This document shows, piece by piece, positions 52,975 through 61,669 of a stretch of DNA of 64,000 nt. Below the pieces are notes generated by a model. That model worked only from the letters and a program-made list of their open reading frames with translations, did not search any database and had not been told where the DNA came from. Made by a program: the position numbers and the translations under genes. Numbering within the stretch: position 1 is the stretch's first letter; every line of letters begins with the position of its first letter. Origin of the DNA: Pokkaliibacter sp. MBI-7 (lineage in GTDB: Bacteria; Pseudomonadota; Gammaproteobacteria; Pseudomonadales; Balneatricaceae); contig NZ_JARVTG010000001.1 in assembly GCF_029846635.1 (NCBI RefSeq), positions 372,001 through 436,000 on the forward strand, given 5' to 3'.

Positions 52975-53925
52975 TCAGTAGGTCAGGGTCATCGAGCCTG
53001 ACAAGGTGGGAGACTGTGCAGTAGCAGCTTCCTGCCGAATCCACTGCACAAACGCTTCTATCAGCCGGATACGGCGCTTACGTTCCGGCAGAATCAGGTG
53101 ATAACCAAAGTGGCTGGAAACACTTTCGGCGGTCAGCCGGGCCAGTAAACCTTGCTCCAGCAGGGTATCCGTCAGATAACGCCAGCCAATCGCAATACCC
53201 CTGCCAGCAATCGCCGCCTGCACCAGCAAGGTGTAGTTATCAAAGCTCAGCCCGGCCACTGATGGTGCTTCACGTATACCCCATGCGGCCAGCAGCGAAT
53301 TCCAGGTATACCAGTCAGAATGCACACCGGGTTGCAGGTGCAGCATCGGCAGACTGGCCAGCTCTGCCGGTGAAAACAGCTGACCATTGCGCCCTTCCAG
53401 CAGACGCGGACTGCCCAGCGGATAGGCTTCTTCGCTGAACAGCAGATGGCTTTCCAGATGACGGAAACGCCCGTCACCAAAGATCACGGCGATATCAATA
53501 TCAGCCCGCAGCATCGACTTGTTGCGCTCCGACGTGACCAGACTGACATCAATGTCCGGATACAGCTGCTGAAAGCGTGGCAGGCGGGGCACTAGCCAGT
53601 AAGCGGCGAAGGCAAAGTCAGTGGCGATATTGATCACCTCATGCTGGCTGCCCGCCCGCACTTCGTTGATACCGCGACGAAACGACTCCAGCCCTTCCTG
53701 TGCATGCTCCAGCAGCAGCTGCCCGGCTTCGGTCAGCTCAATACCGCGATAGACGCGATCAAACAGTCTCACCCCCAGCTCCTTTTCCAGCCGTTTTATC
53801 TGCTGGCTGACTGCAGGCTGCGTTGCCCCCAGCTCATTGGCCGCCGCCGTAAAACTGAGCTGACGGGCAGCTGACTCGAACACAGTCAGCAGATCAAGGG
53901 AGCTTAGGCGAAAGTCATCTGGCAT
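52975..53925 (-). CDS. LysR-type regulator of choline-sulfate use
   Basis: 316 residues. N-terminal HTH SFTAAANELGATQPAVSQQIKRLEKELGVRLFDRV (residues 24-58), then a periplasmic-binding-like sensor. The gene is divergent from betC, 112 bp apart, the position of the choline-sulfate regulator in other proteobacteria. A short TTATCTTAGTTATA symmetric stretch lies just before its start. Confidence 0.88.
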   Translation of the reverse strand: MPDDFRLSSLDLLTVFESAARQLSFTAAANELGATQPAVSQQIKRLEKELGVRLFDRVYRGIELTEAGQLLLEHAQEGLESFRRGINEVRAGSQHEVINIATDFAFAAYWLVPRLPRFQQLYPDIDVSLVTSERNKSMLRADIDIAVIFGDGRFRHLESHLLFSEEAYPLGSPRLLEGRNGQLFSPAELASLPMLHLQPGVHSDWYTWNSLLAAWGIREAPSVAGLSFDNYTLLVQAAIAGRGIAIGWRYLTDTLLEQGLLARLTAESVSSHFGYHLILPERKRRIRLIEAFVQWIRQEAATAQSPTLSGSMTLTY

Positions 53926-54037
53926 AAGCGTGGCTTATCTTAGTTATAGGGTGACAGCCAGTTTACGCCGACTGATACAAATTTGAATATAGCCAGAACA
54001 GCTCAGTCACCCTTGGATTGACAGGATTCACCAGCAC

Positions 54038-55564
54038 ATGCGTGGAAAACATATCCTCTTCATCATGGCCGACCAGATGGCCGCTCCCATACTGCCAATG
54101 CATGGCAAAGCAGCGTTGTTTGGCAGCGAAAAGCTAAAAACACCGCACCTTGACGAACTTGCCCGGCAAGCGGTGGTATTTGACTCAGCCTATTGCAACA
54201 GCCCATTGTGCGCCCCCTCGCGGTTTACCCTGATGACCGGACAGCTACCCTCCAAAATCGGCGGTTACGACAACGCCGCAGAACTGGCTGCCGATACCCC
54301 GACCTTTGCCCACTATCTGCGTCGTCTTGGCTACCAGACGGCACTGTCGGGCAAGATGCATTTCTGCGGCCCGGACCAGCTGCATGGCTTTGAACAGCGC
54401 CTGACCAGTGACATCTACCCCGCCGACTTTGGCTGGGCGGTCAACTGGGATGAAGCCGATGTGCGCCCAAGCTGGTATCACAACATGTCATCGGTATTGC
54501 AGGCCGGCCCCTGCGTGCGCACCAACCAGCTCGACTTTGATGAGGAGGTCGTCTTCAGGGCGAAGCAGTACCTGTATGACTATGCCCGCAGCGAACAGCA
54601 GCAGCCGTTCTGCCTGACTGTCTCCATGACCCATCCTCACGACCCCTACACCATCGGCAAGGCGTACTGGGATCTGTACGACGATGACGACATTCCACTG
54701 CCCACCGTCACCCTGCCGCAGGATGCGCTGGACCCACAGTCCCAGCGCCTGCTGAAAGTCTATGATCTGTGGGACAAGCCACTGACCGAAGAAGCCATTC
54801 GCCGGGCCCGCCGCGCCTACTTTGGCGCCATCAGCTACGTTGACCAGCAGATCGGCCATTTGCGTGCCACGCTGGAAGAATGCGGTCTGGCCGATGACAC
54901 CGTGATCGTATTTTCCGGCGACCACGGCGACATGCTCGGTGAGCGTGGCATGTGGTACAAGATGAGCTGGTACGAAATGTCCGCCCGCGTACCGCTGCTC
55001 ATTCATGCACCGCAGCAGTTCGCCGCGGCTCACGTCAACGCCAGCGTATCGACGATGGATCTGCTGCCCACTCTGGTGGAACTGGCAGGCGGCACGCTGG
55101 ATCCCTTGTTGCCTATGGACGGCCAGTCACTGCTGCCACATCTGCGTGGTGAGCAGGGGCATGACCGGGTACTCGGCGAATACATGGCCGAAGGCACGAT
55201 CAGCCCGATGATGATGATTCGACGCGGCCCTTATAAGTTCATCTACTCCGAACAGGACGCCTGCATGCTGTTCGATCTGCTCAGTGACCCGCTGGAGCTG
55301 AACGATCTGGCCGCCAGCAGCGACTATCAGGATGTCATGGCTGAATTTCTGCGTGAGGCACAAACCACCTGGGATATCCCGGCGATCACCGGTGCGGTGC
55401 TGGCCAGTCAGCGTCGTCGTCGCTTTGTCGCCGGGGCACTGAAGCTCGGCGAACTGACCAGCTGGGACCACCAGCCACTGGTCGATGCCAGTCAGCAATA
55501 TATGCGCAACCACATCGATCTGGATGATCTGGAGCGGCGTGCACGCTATCCGCGCCCTCAGTGA
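54038..55564 (+). CDS. betC: BetC, choline-sulfatase
   Basis: 508 residues. The type I sulfatase motif SPLCAPSRFTLMTGQ (Cys at about residue 54, converted to formylglycine) and GDHGDMLGERGMW mark the alkaline-phosphatase fold; C-terminal YPRP-type tail as in BetC. It hydrolyses choline-O-sulfate to choline and sulfate, giving a betaine precursor and sulfur. All catalytic residues expected are present. Confidence 0.94.
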   Translation: MRGKHILFIMADQMAAPILPMHGKAALFGSEKLKTPHLDELARQAVVFDSAYCNSPLCAPSRFTLMTGQLPSKIGGYDNAAELAADTPTFAHYLRRLGYQTALSGKMHFCGPDQLHGFEQRLTSDIYPADFGWAVNWDEADVRPSWYHNMSSVLQAGPCVRTNQLDFDEEVVFRAKQYLYDYARSEQQQPFCLTVSMTHPHDPYTIGKAYWDLYDDDDIPLPTVTLPQDALDPQSQRLLKVYDLWDKPLTEEAIRRARRAYFGAISYVDQQIGHLRATLEECGLADDTVIVFSGDHGDMLGERGMWYKMSWYEMSARVPLLIHAPQQFAAAHVNASVSTMDLLPTLVELAGGTLDPLLPMDGQSLLPHLRGEQGHDRVLGEYMAEGTISPMMMIRRGPYKFIYSEQDACMLFDLLSDPLELNDLAASSDYQDVMAEFLREAQTTWDIPAITGAVLASQRRRRFVAGALKLGELTSWDHQPLVDASQQYMRNHIDLDDLERRARYPRPQ

Positions 55565-55689
55565 GCGTTACCGTGAAAGGCGTTCACACTCACACGAACA
55601 AGAGGCGTGAACGCACCCTGTTGTTACCGATCTGGACAGAAGACATCGCCCTGGCTACCGCAGCATAAAACCAATAAGGCGGTACCGAA

Positions 55690-55715
55690 GAACCTGCTCA
55701 GCGCTGAGCAGGTTC
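55690..55715. repeat. 26-base perfect palindrome between betC and choX
   Basis: Every base pairs: the left arm begins GAACCTGCTCAGC and the right arm is its exact complement. In RNA it would form an eleven-base stem with a four-base loop, 125 bp after betC and 57 bp before choX; no T run follows. It could stabilise choX mRNA or be a regulator site. Confidence 0.7.
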
Positions 55716-55772
55716 CCAGAGCCAGCTTGCTGGCCGCAGTCCCCCACTAGAACCGGACGTATTCGAGGCAAA

Positions 55773-56747
55773 ATGATGACTAAGACTTCTCTCTCCCGCT
55801 CCTGGCTCAGCACCACCCGCACTTCCCTGTTGACCCAAGCCATGACAATGGCCGCCGCAACACTGATCAGCACCGCCGGTTATGCCGCTGACAAATGCGG
55901 CACCGTCAATCTGGCCGATCCGGGCTGGTCCGACAGCAACGTCACGACCACGACCGCTGCCATGCTGCTCAAGTCACTGGGTTATGACGCCAAGATCACC
56001 ATGCTGTCGGTGCCGGTGAGTTATGAGAGTCTTGCCAATGGTCAGATGGATGCCTTTCTCGGTAACTGGATGCCTGCTCAGCAGAAATTCCACGACAGCT
56101 ATGTCGCCTCCGGCAAAGTGGAGCAGCTGAGCAAGAATCTGCACGGCACCGAGTTCACGCTGGCGGTGCCCAAATACGTATACGAGCAAGGCATCAAAAG
56201 CTTTGCCGATCTGGCCAAGCATGGCGATGAGTTCGATCACAAGATTTACGGCATCGAGCCCGGTGCACCAGCCAACCAGTCCATCCAGACCATGATTGAT
56301 CACAATGAGTTTGGTCTGAAAGGCTGGACGCTGGTGGAATCCGGTGAGCAGGCCATGCTGTCAGAAGTCAAACGCGCCGTGAACCGCAAGAAAGGTATCG
56401 TCTTCCTCGGCTGGACGCCTCATCCGATGAACGTCAATTTCGAGCTGGCTTACCTGAGCGGCGGAGAAAAATACTTCGGTAGTGCAGGTGATGTCTTCAC
56501 CCTGACGCGCAAGGGGTTCAAAGACCACTGCCCCAACGTAGCAGCACTGCTAAGTAATCTTGATTTCAGCCTGACGATGGAAAACACCGTCATGACCGAT
56601 GTACTGGAGAATGGCACCGCTGCCGATAAGGCCGTCGACAGCTGGATCAAAGCCAACCCGGCGCAGCTCGACAGCTGGCTGAAAGACGTCACCACCGCTG
56701 ACGGTGCTGAAGGGCTGGCGGCGGCCAGAAAGGCACTGCTCAACTGA
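55773..56747 (+). CDS. choX: ChoX, choline ABC transporter substrate-binding protein
   Basis: 324 residues. A signal peptide is cleaved near TAGYAA|DKCG; then VNLADPGWSDSNVTTTTAAMLLKSLGYDAKI is the choline/betaine (OpuAC-like) binding fold, with GNWMPAQQKF and GWTPHPMNV supplying the aromatic box. It would bind choline in the periplasm. The matching permease and ATPase genes are not in the window, so this subunit is encoded apart from its transporter or shares another one. Confidence 0.9.
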   Translation: MMTKTSLSRSWLSTTRTSLLTQAMTMAAATLISTAGYAADKCGTVNLADPGWSDSNVTTTTAAMLLKSLGYDAKITMLSVPVSYESLANGQMDAFLGNWMPAQQKFHDSYVASGKVEQLSKNLHGTEFTLAVPKYVYEQGIKSFADLAKHGDEFDHKIYGIEPGAPANQSIQTMIDHNEFGLKGWTLVESGEQAMLSEVKRAVNRKKGIVFLGWTPHPMNVNFELAYLSGGEKYFGSAGDVFTLTRKGFKDHCPNVAALLSNLDFSLTMENTVMTDVLENGTAADKAVDSWIKANPAQLDSWLKDVTTADGAEGLAAARKALLN

Positions 56748-56760
56748 CCCACCCACAGAA

Positions 56761-56792
56761 ACACAAAACGCCCTGATGAGGGCGTTTTGTGT
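56761..56792 (+). terminator. Rho-independent terminator after choX
   Basis: Fourteen-base perfect stem ACACAAAACGCCCT with its complement around GATG; the T-rich strand on both sides makes it bidirectional. Confidence 0.88.
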
Positions 56793-56840
56793 TGCTGCTG
56801 ATGCTCAGGCCGTGAGCATGTTCTCAGAAGGTCTGACGCA

Positions 56841-57224
56841 TCAGGGAGCACATTTGGCTGGGTCTACCTCATGCTCGGTGGCATTGGAACCACTGAATGT
56901 AGTGATGCTGACCGTCCCCGGTAGTTGCCCGGCCCTGACCTGTTTGATCAGGCCGAAGTCCAGCTGACAGGCCGATGCCAGCTTCTGCGCCTCAATACAC
57001 ACCGGCCCCTGCCAGATCTGCGGTGCCTCCGCATTGTCTGGCTCGTACATATACACCTGATAGTCGCCGACCTGCTGCCGGGTATAAGGCAACTGATCAG
57101 TGGGGCAATGGGGCCCGCTCATTACCGTGACAGCACGGCCCACTTCATCGGCACAGGCACTCAGCGCCGTCACCGAGGCCAGCAGCAGGCAGGAACACAG
57201 CAGTGATTTCACTGGTGGTTTCAC
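56841..57224 (-). CDS. Predicted lipoprotein, probable immunity protein for the Tae1-like effector
   Basis: 127 residues with a signal peptide and lipobox LSAC (Cys24), then an uncharacterised domain with four further cysteines. I do not recognise its family. It starts with GTG at 57224, seven bases after AGGAG; that ribosome site overlaps the effector stop codon, so the two genes are translated as a pair. Periplasmic anchoring is what an immunity protein for a peptidoglycan amidase requires, as with Tsi1. The immunity role is inferred from position and location only. Confidence 0.6.
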   Translation of the reverse strand: MKPPVKSLLCSCLLLASVTALSACADEVGRAVTVMSGPHCPTDQLPYTRQQVGDYQVYMYEPDNAEAPQIWQGPVCIEAQKLASACQLDFGLIKQVRAGQLPGTVSITTFSGSNATEHEVDPAKCAP

Positions 57225-57235
57225 AATCTGTCTCC

Positions 57236-57676
57236 TTACCATTCGCGGCAGACGTAAATCACGTTGTCACGGTCAGCGGCACCCCATGACCAGTTGATCG
57301 TGGTGTTTTTCCTGGCAACACCGCCAAGACTGCCCCAGTACGCCGTCGGGTATTTACCGTGGCTGAGCGGACCATCGACGACAATGACGACGTGACCGTG
57401 CGGATCTGCCTTAAGGCCGCCCAGTACCAGTGCGCCAGCGGCAGCACGACGGCGTGCCTCCTGAGCACTGGCCAGGATGCGCCAGGGTGAGCGCTGCATC
57501 TGATCTATGATGGCATTGGCCTGACCGGTCAGCTGGATACCGAGGCCAGCAGCGACACTTTTGACAAAGCCGCTGCAATTGCGGGTGTTGGCGTCCCAGT
57601 ACTGTTCACACAGGTCGATGATCGTCTGGGCTTTGCTGTTTGCCGCTGTTGCAGCGGCAGCTTGGGTGGAGGCCAT
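57236..57676 (-). CDS. Tse1/Tae1-like type VI peptidoglycan amidase effector
   Basis: 146 residues. NCSGFVKSVAAGLGIQLTG (Cys34) and HGHVVIVVDGPLSHGKYPTAYWGSLGG (His95) line up closely with Pseudomonas aeruginosa Tse1, where NCSGFVQSVAAELGVP and YGHVAVVISGPLYRQKYPM carry the catalytic Cys30 and His91; the end W-x-x-x-DRD-x-x-x-Y also matches. The size fits. There is no signal peptide, as expected for delivery by a type VI system. It cuts cross-links in target-cell peptidoglycan. No type VI structural genes lie in the window. The adjacent lipoprotein gene follows at once. Confidence 0.8.
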   Translation of the reverse strand: MASTQAAAATAANSKAQTIIDLCEQYWDANTRNCSGFVKSVAAGLGIQLTGQANAIIDQMQRSPWRILASAQEARRRAAAGALVLGGLKADPHGHVVIVVDGPLSHGKYPTAYWGSLGGVARKNTTINWSWGAADRDNVIYVCREW

Positions 57677-57837
57677 GAACTTTTCCTTTTCTGGCGGAGT
57701 TTCCCGAGCAAATACTTCTCATCCTTTGCATTGTCCTGCCCCGCCAGACGCCCACGGGGGGACTGGCAGAGCGGGGGGAAACTATCATGGTCACCCGCTG
57801 GCAACAAGCGTAAAAAATGTTCACTGCCTGCTGCGGC

Positions 57838-59001
57838 TTATTCCCCCTGCAAGCCATTGATCTGCCGAATCAGGCTGAGAAACAGCGCATTGCCGATGGG
57901 CAGCAGCTCATCAGGGAAGTCATAGTCCGGGTTGTGCAGCTGCGGGCTGCGCTCCCCTGCACCGAGGGCGAACATGGCGCCATTCTTTGCGACTTCGGTG
58001 AAAATGCCGAAGTCTTCGGACCAGCGATAGCCCTTGTCAGCCACTTCAACCTCAACCCCGTTGCGGTGACAGGCGGCCACCACCTGAGCAGCGCCCTCCT
58101 CTGAATTCACACTGGCGCGGAACACGTCCTGCCACTCCAGTGCCCATTCCAGCCCGTCACGTTCGGCTTCCTCCGCCGCCAGCCGGGAGGCAGCTTCGAC
58201 CAGAAAGTTCATGGCGTCATTGGTTTCGGTGCGCAGCGTGGCCATCAGTACGGCATCGCCCGGTGAGGTACCAAAGGCCACTTCGCCGAGTAAGGCATGA
58301 ATGATGGTCACCCGGTTGAAGCCTTGCAGCTGCTGCGGCAGGGCACTCAGTGACTGAATCAGCCGTGCCAGCGCCAGCGCCGGGCTGCGGCCATTTTCAG
58401 GGTGGGCGGCGTGTGAGGTTTTGCCGGTCAGGCGGATAATCATGCCGCGTGAAGCGCAATTGAAGCTACCAGCCTTGACCACCACTTTACCCAGTGGCAA
58501 GCCGGGCACGTTGTGCAAGGCGAAGGCATAATCCGGCAGCAATGAGGCGAAGTCCGGATCCTGCACCATGCTGACGGCACCGGCACCGGTTTCTTCGGCT
58601 GGCTGGAACGCCAGTATGACCCGGCCTTTGCGTGGCCGCTGGCGGCTCAGGGTGGCACCGAGACTGGCCACCATGGTCATATGCCCATCATGGCCACACA
58701 AATGGGCCACTCCCGGTGTACATGACTGATGCTGACATTGGCCCTTTTCCTGAATCGGCAGGGCATCCAGCTCACCGCGGATCAGTGTTGTTGGCCCCGG
58801 CTCCGTACCATTGAAAACAAAGGCCATGCCTGTACCTGGCTGGCCATCCACCTTGCCAAGGCCAGTGTGCACCTCATCAGCCTGCCATGGCCGGAACAGC
58901 GCCAGTATCCGCTGCGCGGTAGCGGCTTCTTCTCCGGACAGCTCAGGCTGCTGATGCAGTTCACGGCGCAGGCCGGTCCAATAGGCATGATCAAAAGACA
59001 T
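57838..59001 (-). CDS. M20-family amidohydrolase
   Basis: 387 residues. Zinc motifs GELDALPIQEKG, HLCGHDGHMTMVA and FQPAEETGAGA with the lid segment GKTSHAAHPENGRSPALA identify an M20D N-acyl amino-acid/hippurate-type amidohydrolase. Substrate unknown. Transcribed alone, upstream of an AEC transporter gene whose start lies over 1 kb away; a substrate link between the two is possible but not shown. Confidence 0.88.
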   Translation of the reverse strand: MSFDHAYWTGLRRELHQQPELSGEEAATAQRILALFRPWQADEVHTGLGKVDGQPGTGMAFVFNGTEPGPTTLIRGELDALPIQEKGQCQHQSCTPGVAHLCGHDGHMTMVASLGATLSRQRPRKGRVILAFQPAEETGAGAVSMVQDPDFASLLPDYAFALHNVPGLPLGKVVVKAGSFNCASRGMIIRLTGKTSHAAHPENGRSPALALARLIQSLSALPQQLQGFNRVTIIHALLGEVAFGTSPGDAVLMATLRTETNDAMNFLVEAASRLAAEEAERDGLEWALEWQDVFRASVNSEEGAAQVVAACHRNGVEVEVADKGYRWSEDFGIFTEVAKNGAMFALGAGERSPQLHNPDYDFPDELLPIGNALFLSLIRQINGLQGE

Positions 59002-59161
59002 TAGGCGCTCCTTCCAGACGATGTGGCCACTAGCAGCTGTCAGGCTTGACGGATGACAAGCTGAAAAAGCCCGACAGGCAGCCAGTCTAGCGATATTGAG
59101 CAGCAGCGCCCATCGCCTGCACTATTGGCTTGGGCCGTTATTACTTATCAGTGAGTAACAG

Positions 59162-60046
59162 TTACAACAGCACCACACTGAGCCCCATCACCGTCAGCAA
59201 CGACAGCACCGTTGAACACATGATGACAGCAGCAATCTCATCTTTCGGACCCTGATACTGACTGGCCAGAATATAGGTGATGACCGCCACCGGCATGGTG
59301 CCCTGAATCACCAGCGTCTTGGCAACAAGCGGGTCAAGATGGAGCAGCCAGGCCACGGCGTAAGCCACCGTTACACCCAACACCACTCGCGCCACTGACA
59401 AGCCACCGATGACGGACAGATTGCTCATATTTTTGAAATCGATGGAAGCCAGCGAGCGGCCGAGCAGCAGCAACATGATCGGCAGGGTCATCCCTGACAG
59501 CATGGTCAGGGTGCCGAGCACGGCCTTGGGCGTGGCAATGCCGGTTGCTGTCCACAGCACGCCGATCACCAGCGCGATGATGGAAGGGTTGAGCAGTATT
59601 TTCTTCGGTGAGAACGAGCCTGACATCAGCCACACCCCGAGGGTGAAATGGCTGACCTGCACCAGCGTGGAAATCACCACCGCATGCACCAGCGATTTCT
59701 CCCCCAGCAGTGCAAACACCAGCGGGATGCCGAGGTTGCCGGTATTGGGATTCACCAGCAGTGACAGATACCAGCGTATCTCCAGCCCCGCCAGCTTGAG
59801 CCCCACCGCTGCCACCGCCGCACTCAGCGCCAGAAACAGCACAGCCGCTGCGACCGTGTGGGTCATGGTCAGCAGGCCGGTGTCCATCTTGGCAAAGGCG
59901 CTGAGGATCAGACAGGGCAAGCCGATGCGCGTTACCAGCTCAGGCAGTGCCGGGTTATTCAGCAGCGTGGTCTTGCGGCTCATCATCCAGCCCAGACCGG
60001 CGCAGACAATGACGGGAAACACCGCCTGAAAGAATTCGAGAAGCAT
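59162..60046 (-). CDS. AEC-family (auxin-efflux-carrier type) transporter
   Basis: 294 residues, about ten hydrophobic helices. The start FFQAVFPVIVCAGLGWMMSRK, the NPNTGNLGIPLVFALLGE motif and the end VAVITYILASQY with an unwound proline segment are typical of AEC permeases, which carry organic anions such as malate or malonate. Substrate unknown. Confidence 0.87.
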   Translation of the reverse strand: MLLEFFQAVFPVIVCAGLGWMMSRKTTLLNNPALPELVTRIGLPCLILSAFAKMDTGLLTMTHTVAAAVLFLALSAAVAAVGLKLAGLEIRWYLSLLVNPNTGNLGIPLVFALLGEKSLVHAVVISTLVQVSHFTLGVWLMSGSFSPKKILLNPSIIALVIGVLWTATGIATPKAVLGTLTMLSGMTLPIMLLLLGRSLASIDFKNMSNLSVIGGLSVARVVLGVTVAYAVAWLLHLDPLVAKTLVIQGTMPVAVITYILASQYQGPKDEIAAVIMCSTVLSLLTVMGLSVVLL

Positions 60047-60255
60047 GAATGCGATTCCTTAGTTGGCTAAAACAGCTGAGCAAATGAACAATTTGACCGT
60101 CTGGACAGATTTTAACGAGGTGCCATAATGGCTGCATTGTGACCAGACCACGGTCACGTCTTCCCTGACTTTCAGGTACCGGAAATCACTGCCCTGCAGA
60201 TGCTCAGCAGCTGGGGCGCACTACCGATACCTCTCAAAAGAGTGTTCCAACGCCA

Positions 60256-61095
60256 ATGAAACTGACTGCCGTTGATTATCAGGCGCCCAATGCCGCCGAG
60301 CTGTTTGTCGAATCCTTGCGTTCAACCGGCTTTGGGGTGCTGAAAAACCATCCCATCAAGCAGGAACTGGTCGAATCCATTTATCGCCACTGGCATGCGT
60401 TCTTCTACAGTGACGAGAAAAACCAGTACCTGTACCACAAGGGCACTCAGGATGGCTTCTTCCCTGCCAGCGTGTCAGAAACCGCCAAGGGCTTCTCCAT
60501 CAAGGACATCAAGGAATACTTCCACTTCTATCCCTGGGGCCAGTGCCCGGAGCCGCTGCGTTCCGAGCTGGAAGACTACTACCAGCAAGCCACTACCCTT
60601 GCTTCGGAGTTGCTGAGCTGGGTAGAAAAGCACTCCCCCGTCGAAGTGTCCTCACTCTATTCAGAGCCCCTGTCAGGCATGATTCAGGGCAGTAACCAGA
60701 CCCTGCTACGCGTCCTGCACTATCCGCCACTGAAAGGTGACGAAGAACCCGGTGCCATCCGTGCCGCCGCCCATGAAGACATCAACCTGCTGACCATCCT
60801 GCCTGCCGCCAATGAACCCGGCCTGCAGGTCAAAGGCACTGCCGATGAGTGGATTGATGTCCCCAGCGACTTCGGCAATCTGATCATCAATATCGGCGAC
60901 ATGCTGCAGGAAGCATCGGGTGGCTACTTCCCATCCACTTCCCACCGGGTCATCAACCCGGAAGGGGCAGACATGAGCAAATCACGTATTTCCCTGCCGC
61001 TGTTCCTGCATCCCCGTCCTGACGTGGTGCTGTCCAAACGCCATACGGCAGGCAGCTATCTGCAGGAACGTCTGCGTGAGCTGGGTGTGATTTAA
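60256..61095 (+). CDS. Isopenicillin N synthase-like 2-oxoglutarate/Fe(II) oxygenase
   Basis: 279 residues. Iron ligands HED (AAAHEDINLLTIL at about residues 171-183) and the distal His in TSHRVINPEG, with the RISLPLFLHPRPDV segment binding the cosubstrate carboxylate, mark the double-stranded beta-helix core. Broad family; substrate cannot be read. Alone on this strand; the heptamer array starts 45 bp after its stop. Confidence 0.88.
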   Translation: MKLTAVDYQAPNAAELFVESLRSTGFGVLKNHPIKQELVESIYRHWHAFFYSDEKNQYLYHKGTQDGFFPASVSETAKGFSIKDIKEYFHFYPWGQCPEPLRSELEDYYQQATTLASELLSWVEKHSPVEVSSLYSEPLSGMIQGSNQTLLRVLHYPPLKGDEEPGAIRAAAHEDINLLTILPAANEPGLQVKGTADEWIDVPSDFGNLIINIGDMLQEASGGYFPSTSHRVINPEGADMSKSRISLPLFLHPRPDVVLSKRHTAGSYLQERLRELGVI

Positions 61096-61140
61096 TCCCG
61101 CCTCACTTGCTGCTGCGGTCTGCCAGAGGCCGCAGCTCGC

Positions 61141-61315
61141 TTTCCGCTTTCCGCTTTCCGCTTTCCGCTTTCCGCTTTCCGCTTTCCGCTTTCCGCTTTC
61201 CGCTTTCCGCTTTCCGCTTTCCGCTTTCCGCTTTCCGCTTTCCGCTTTCCGCTTTCCGCTTTCCGCTTTCCGCTTTCCGCTTTCCGCTTTCCGCTTTCCG
61301 CTTTCCGCTTTCCGC
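61141..61315. repeat. 25 perfect tandem copies of the heptamer TTTCCGC
   Basis: An unbroken 175-base array, unit TTTCCGC on plus and GCGGAAA on minus. Because seven is not a multiple of three and no stop arises, every frame on both strands stays open, giving seven-residue repeats (FPLSAFR on plus, AESGKRK on minus) that are not evidence of a gene. Copy number in a perfect array of this kind is expected to vary by slippage. Confidence 0.97.
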
Positions 61316-61463
61316 TTGCAAGTGTCATCCCGTGTCATAGAAATCAACAAACACGACAGTGCAATCGTGCCATGATGCCCCAACAGCGCTTTACAACGTG
61401 CAGTCAAACTCTTTACACAGTCACCTGCCTGACACCGCAGTTCGCTATTCTCTGACCTGACAC

Positions 61464-61475
61464 GTTAGCGCTAAC
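61464..61475. promoter_or_regulatory. LacI-type palindrome GTTAGCGCTAAC
   Basis: Perfect twelve-base palindrome with central CG, the shape of LacI/GalR-family operators, about 195 bp before the efflux gene. No LacI-type gene is in the window. The rest of 61316-61669 shows no gene. Confidence 0.35.
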
Positions 61476-61669
61476 ACATCCGACCCGGAATAGCCCCGGT
61501 GGTGAAGTGCATAGTAATCAATCACGTAATAGATAAACAGCATTGACAGTTCTCTGATCGCCGTCGACAGTGATTCTGTGCTCGCTACGAGCCTTTACCC
61601 GTAACAACAAAATAACGGCAGCCTGCCCTCCTCCAGAACGGAGCAGGCTGCGTAAAAACATGACACACC

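Noticed and set aside
61141..61315. CRISPR-like array
   Set aside because: Units are seven bases and directly contiguous, with no spacers and no cas genes nearby.
60982..61407. Open frames through the heptamer array encoding KRKAESG repeats
   Set aside because: The array is open in all six frames by arithmetic; flanking residues show no domain or ribosome site.
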